Positions 63,728 through 64,000 of a stretch of DNA of 64,000 nt are shown here, in pieces. The number at the start of each line of letters is the position of its first letter. Positions within the stretch are counted from its first letter, which is position 1. Under the pieces are notes generated by a model. That model did not search any database, had not been told where the DNA came from, and saw nothing but the letters and a program-made list of their open reading frames with translations. Source of the stretch: Oscarella lobularis. Its lineage: Eukaryota > Porifera > Homoscleromorpha > Homosclerophorida > Oscarellidae. Position numbers and translations under genes: made by a program. Location of the stretch: positions 744,001 through 808,000 of the forward strand of contig NC_089193.1 in the NCBI RefSeq assembly GCF_947507565.1, given 5' to 3'.

Positions 63728-64000
63728 CTATGGCCGTTACGCTTGTAGGCCATCTTCTGCAGCACAAAGCCGATTGCAACGCCGAACAAATTCGTTGAAC
63801 TCGCAGAACATAGTTTACCTATTTGCACTATTGGATATACAGAAGTTTGTAGAACAATTGCCGTGGCCGGAATCCGCGACGTCAAAAGAATCTATACCAG
63901 CCCCGAGTGTGCCGCCCGCAGTTGCCTACAATTTATTTCCATTAAGCTATCGTGATTTGTGCATTTGGCAATAACTAAGGTCATGTGCGAATGCCGTTGA
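63728..64000. other. Edge region, no confident gene
   Basis: Open frames on both strands; the minus strand may hold further upstream exons of the Ulp1-like gene. The window ends here. Confidence 0.35.

Overview
The window is nuclear DNA from an animal, most probably a sponge. The best evidence is a block of mitochondrial-type DNA (26729-37047) that encodes atp9, which among animals is mitochondrial only in sponges. It reads TGA as tryptophan and has the gene run atp9-trnS-trnP-nad4-trnH-trnE-nad6, which fits sponge mtDNA. Its genes carry frameshifts and stops and are interrupted by nuclear-type transposons with clean target-site duplications (TSDs), so it is a nuclear mitochondrial insertion (NUMT), not a working mitogenome. 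The surroundings are eukaryotic throughout: GT-AG introns of about 45-150 bp, many transposon families, minisatellites and long palindromes.

Layout. 1-1023: broken RecQ-like helicase. 1484-5718: recent gypsy-type retrotransposon with identical 114-bp LTRs, a 5-bp TSD and one 1315-aa Gag-Pol frame. 6379-8953: five-exon Mutator-type transposase gene with one apparent 1-nt frameshift. 9185-11256: large foldback element whose arms are 41-bp repeat arrays. 11284-11602: smaller inverted repeat. 12339-13662: Tc1/mariner copy with two stops. 14027-15702: broken DUF6589-like gene. 16960-17335: tRNA-derived SINE. 18139-18197: hammerhead ribozyme candidate of the type found in Penelope-like elements. 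19139-21737: 0.87-kb direct duplication, followed by a Penelope-type reverse transcriptase relic (21738-22780). 23762-25822: pogo-type helix-turn-helix relic and an intron-bearing integrase relic; about 1.1 kb of this recurs at 40711-41853.

The NUMT holds nad6, nad4, atp9, rns, cox3, atp6, atp8, partial nad1 and several tRNAs, all on the minus strand. A 532-bp MITE with a 9-bp TSD sits in nad4 and contains a SINE copy. An apparently complete 2.47-kb PIF/Harbinger element with a TAA TSD sits in rns. Related RING-like fragments lie on both sides of the NUMT.

37-50 kb is a patchwork of relics (pogo, Harbinger, Mutator, hAT), a membrane-protein fragment, a truncated kinase-like gene and a 2.3-kb element with 200-bp inverted termini. 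51-57 kb has the strongest host-gene candidates: minus-strand exons of unknown identity, a small two-exon gene (54877-55226) and a complete six-exon kinase gene (55699-57089) with HFD and DMG in place of HRD and DFG. 57-59.6 kb has two long palindromes. 59970-61690 has a YqaJ nuclease gene facing an ISL2EU-type transposase relic, probably one two-gene transposon. 62647-63727 has minus-strand exons with a Ulp1-type protease segment and a Cys-rich end.

Most genes here belong to mobile elements; the six-exon kinase is the clearest host gene.
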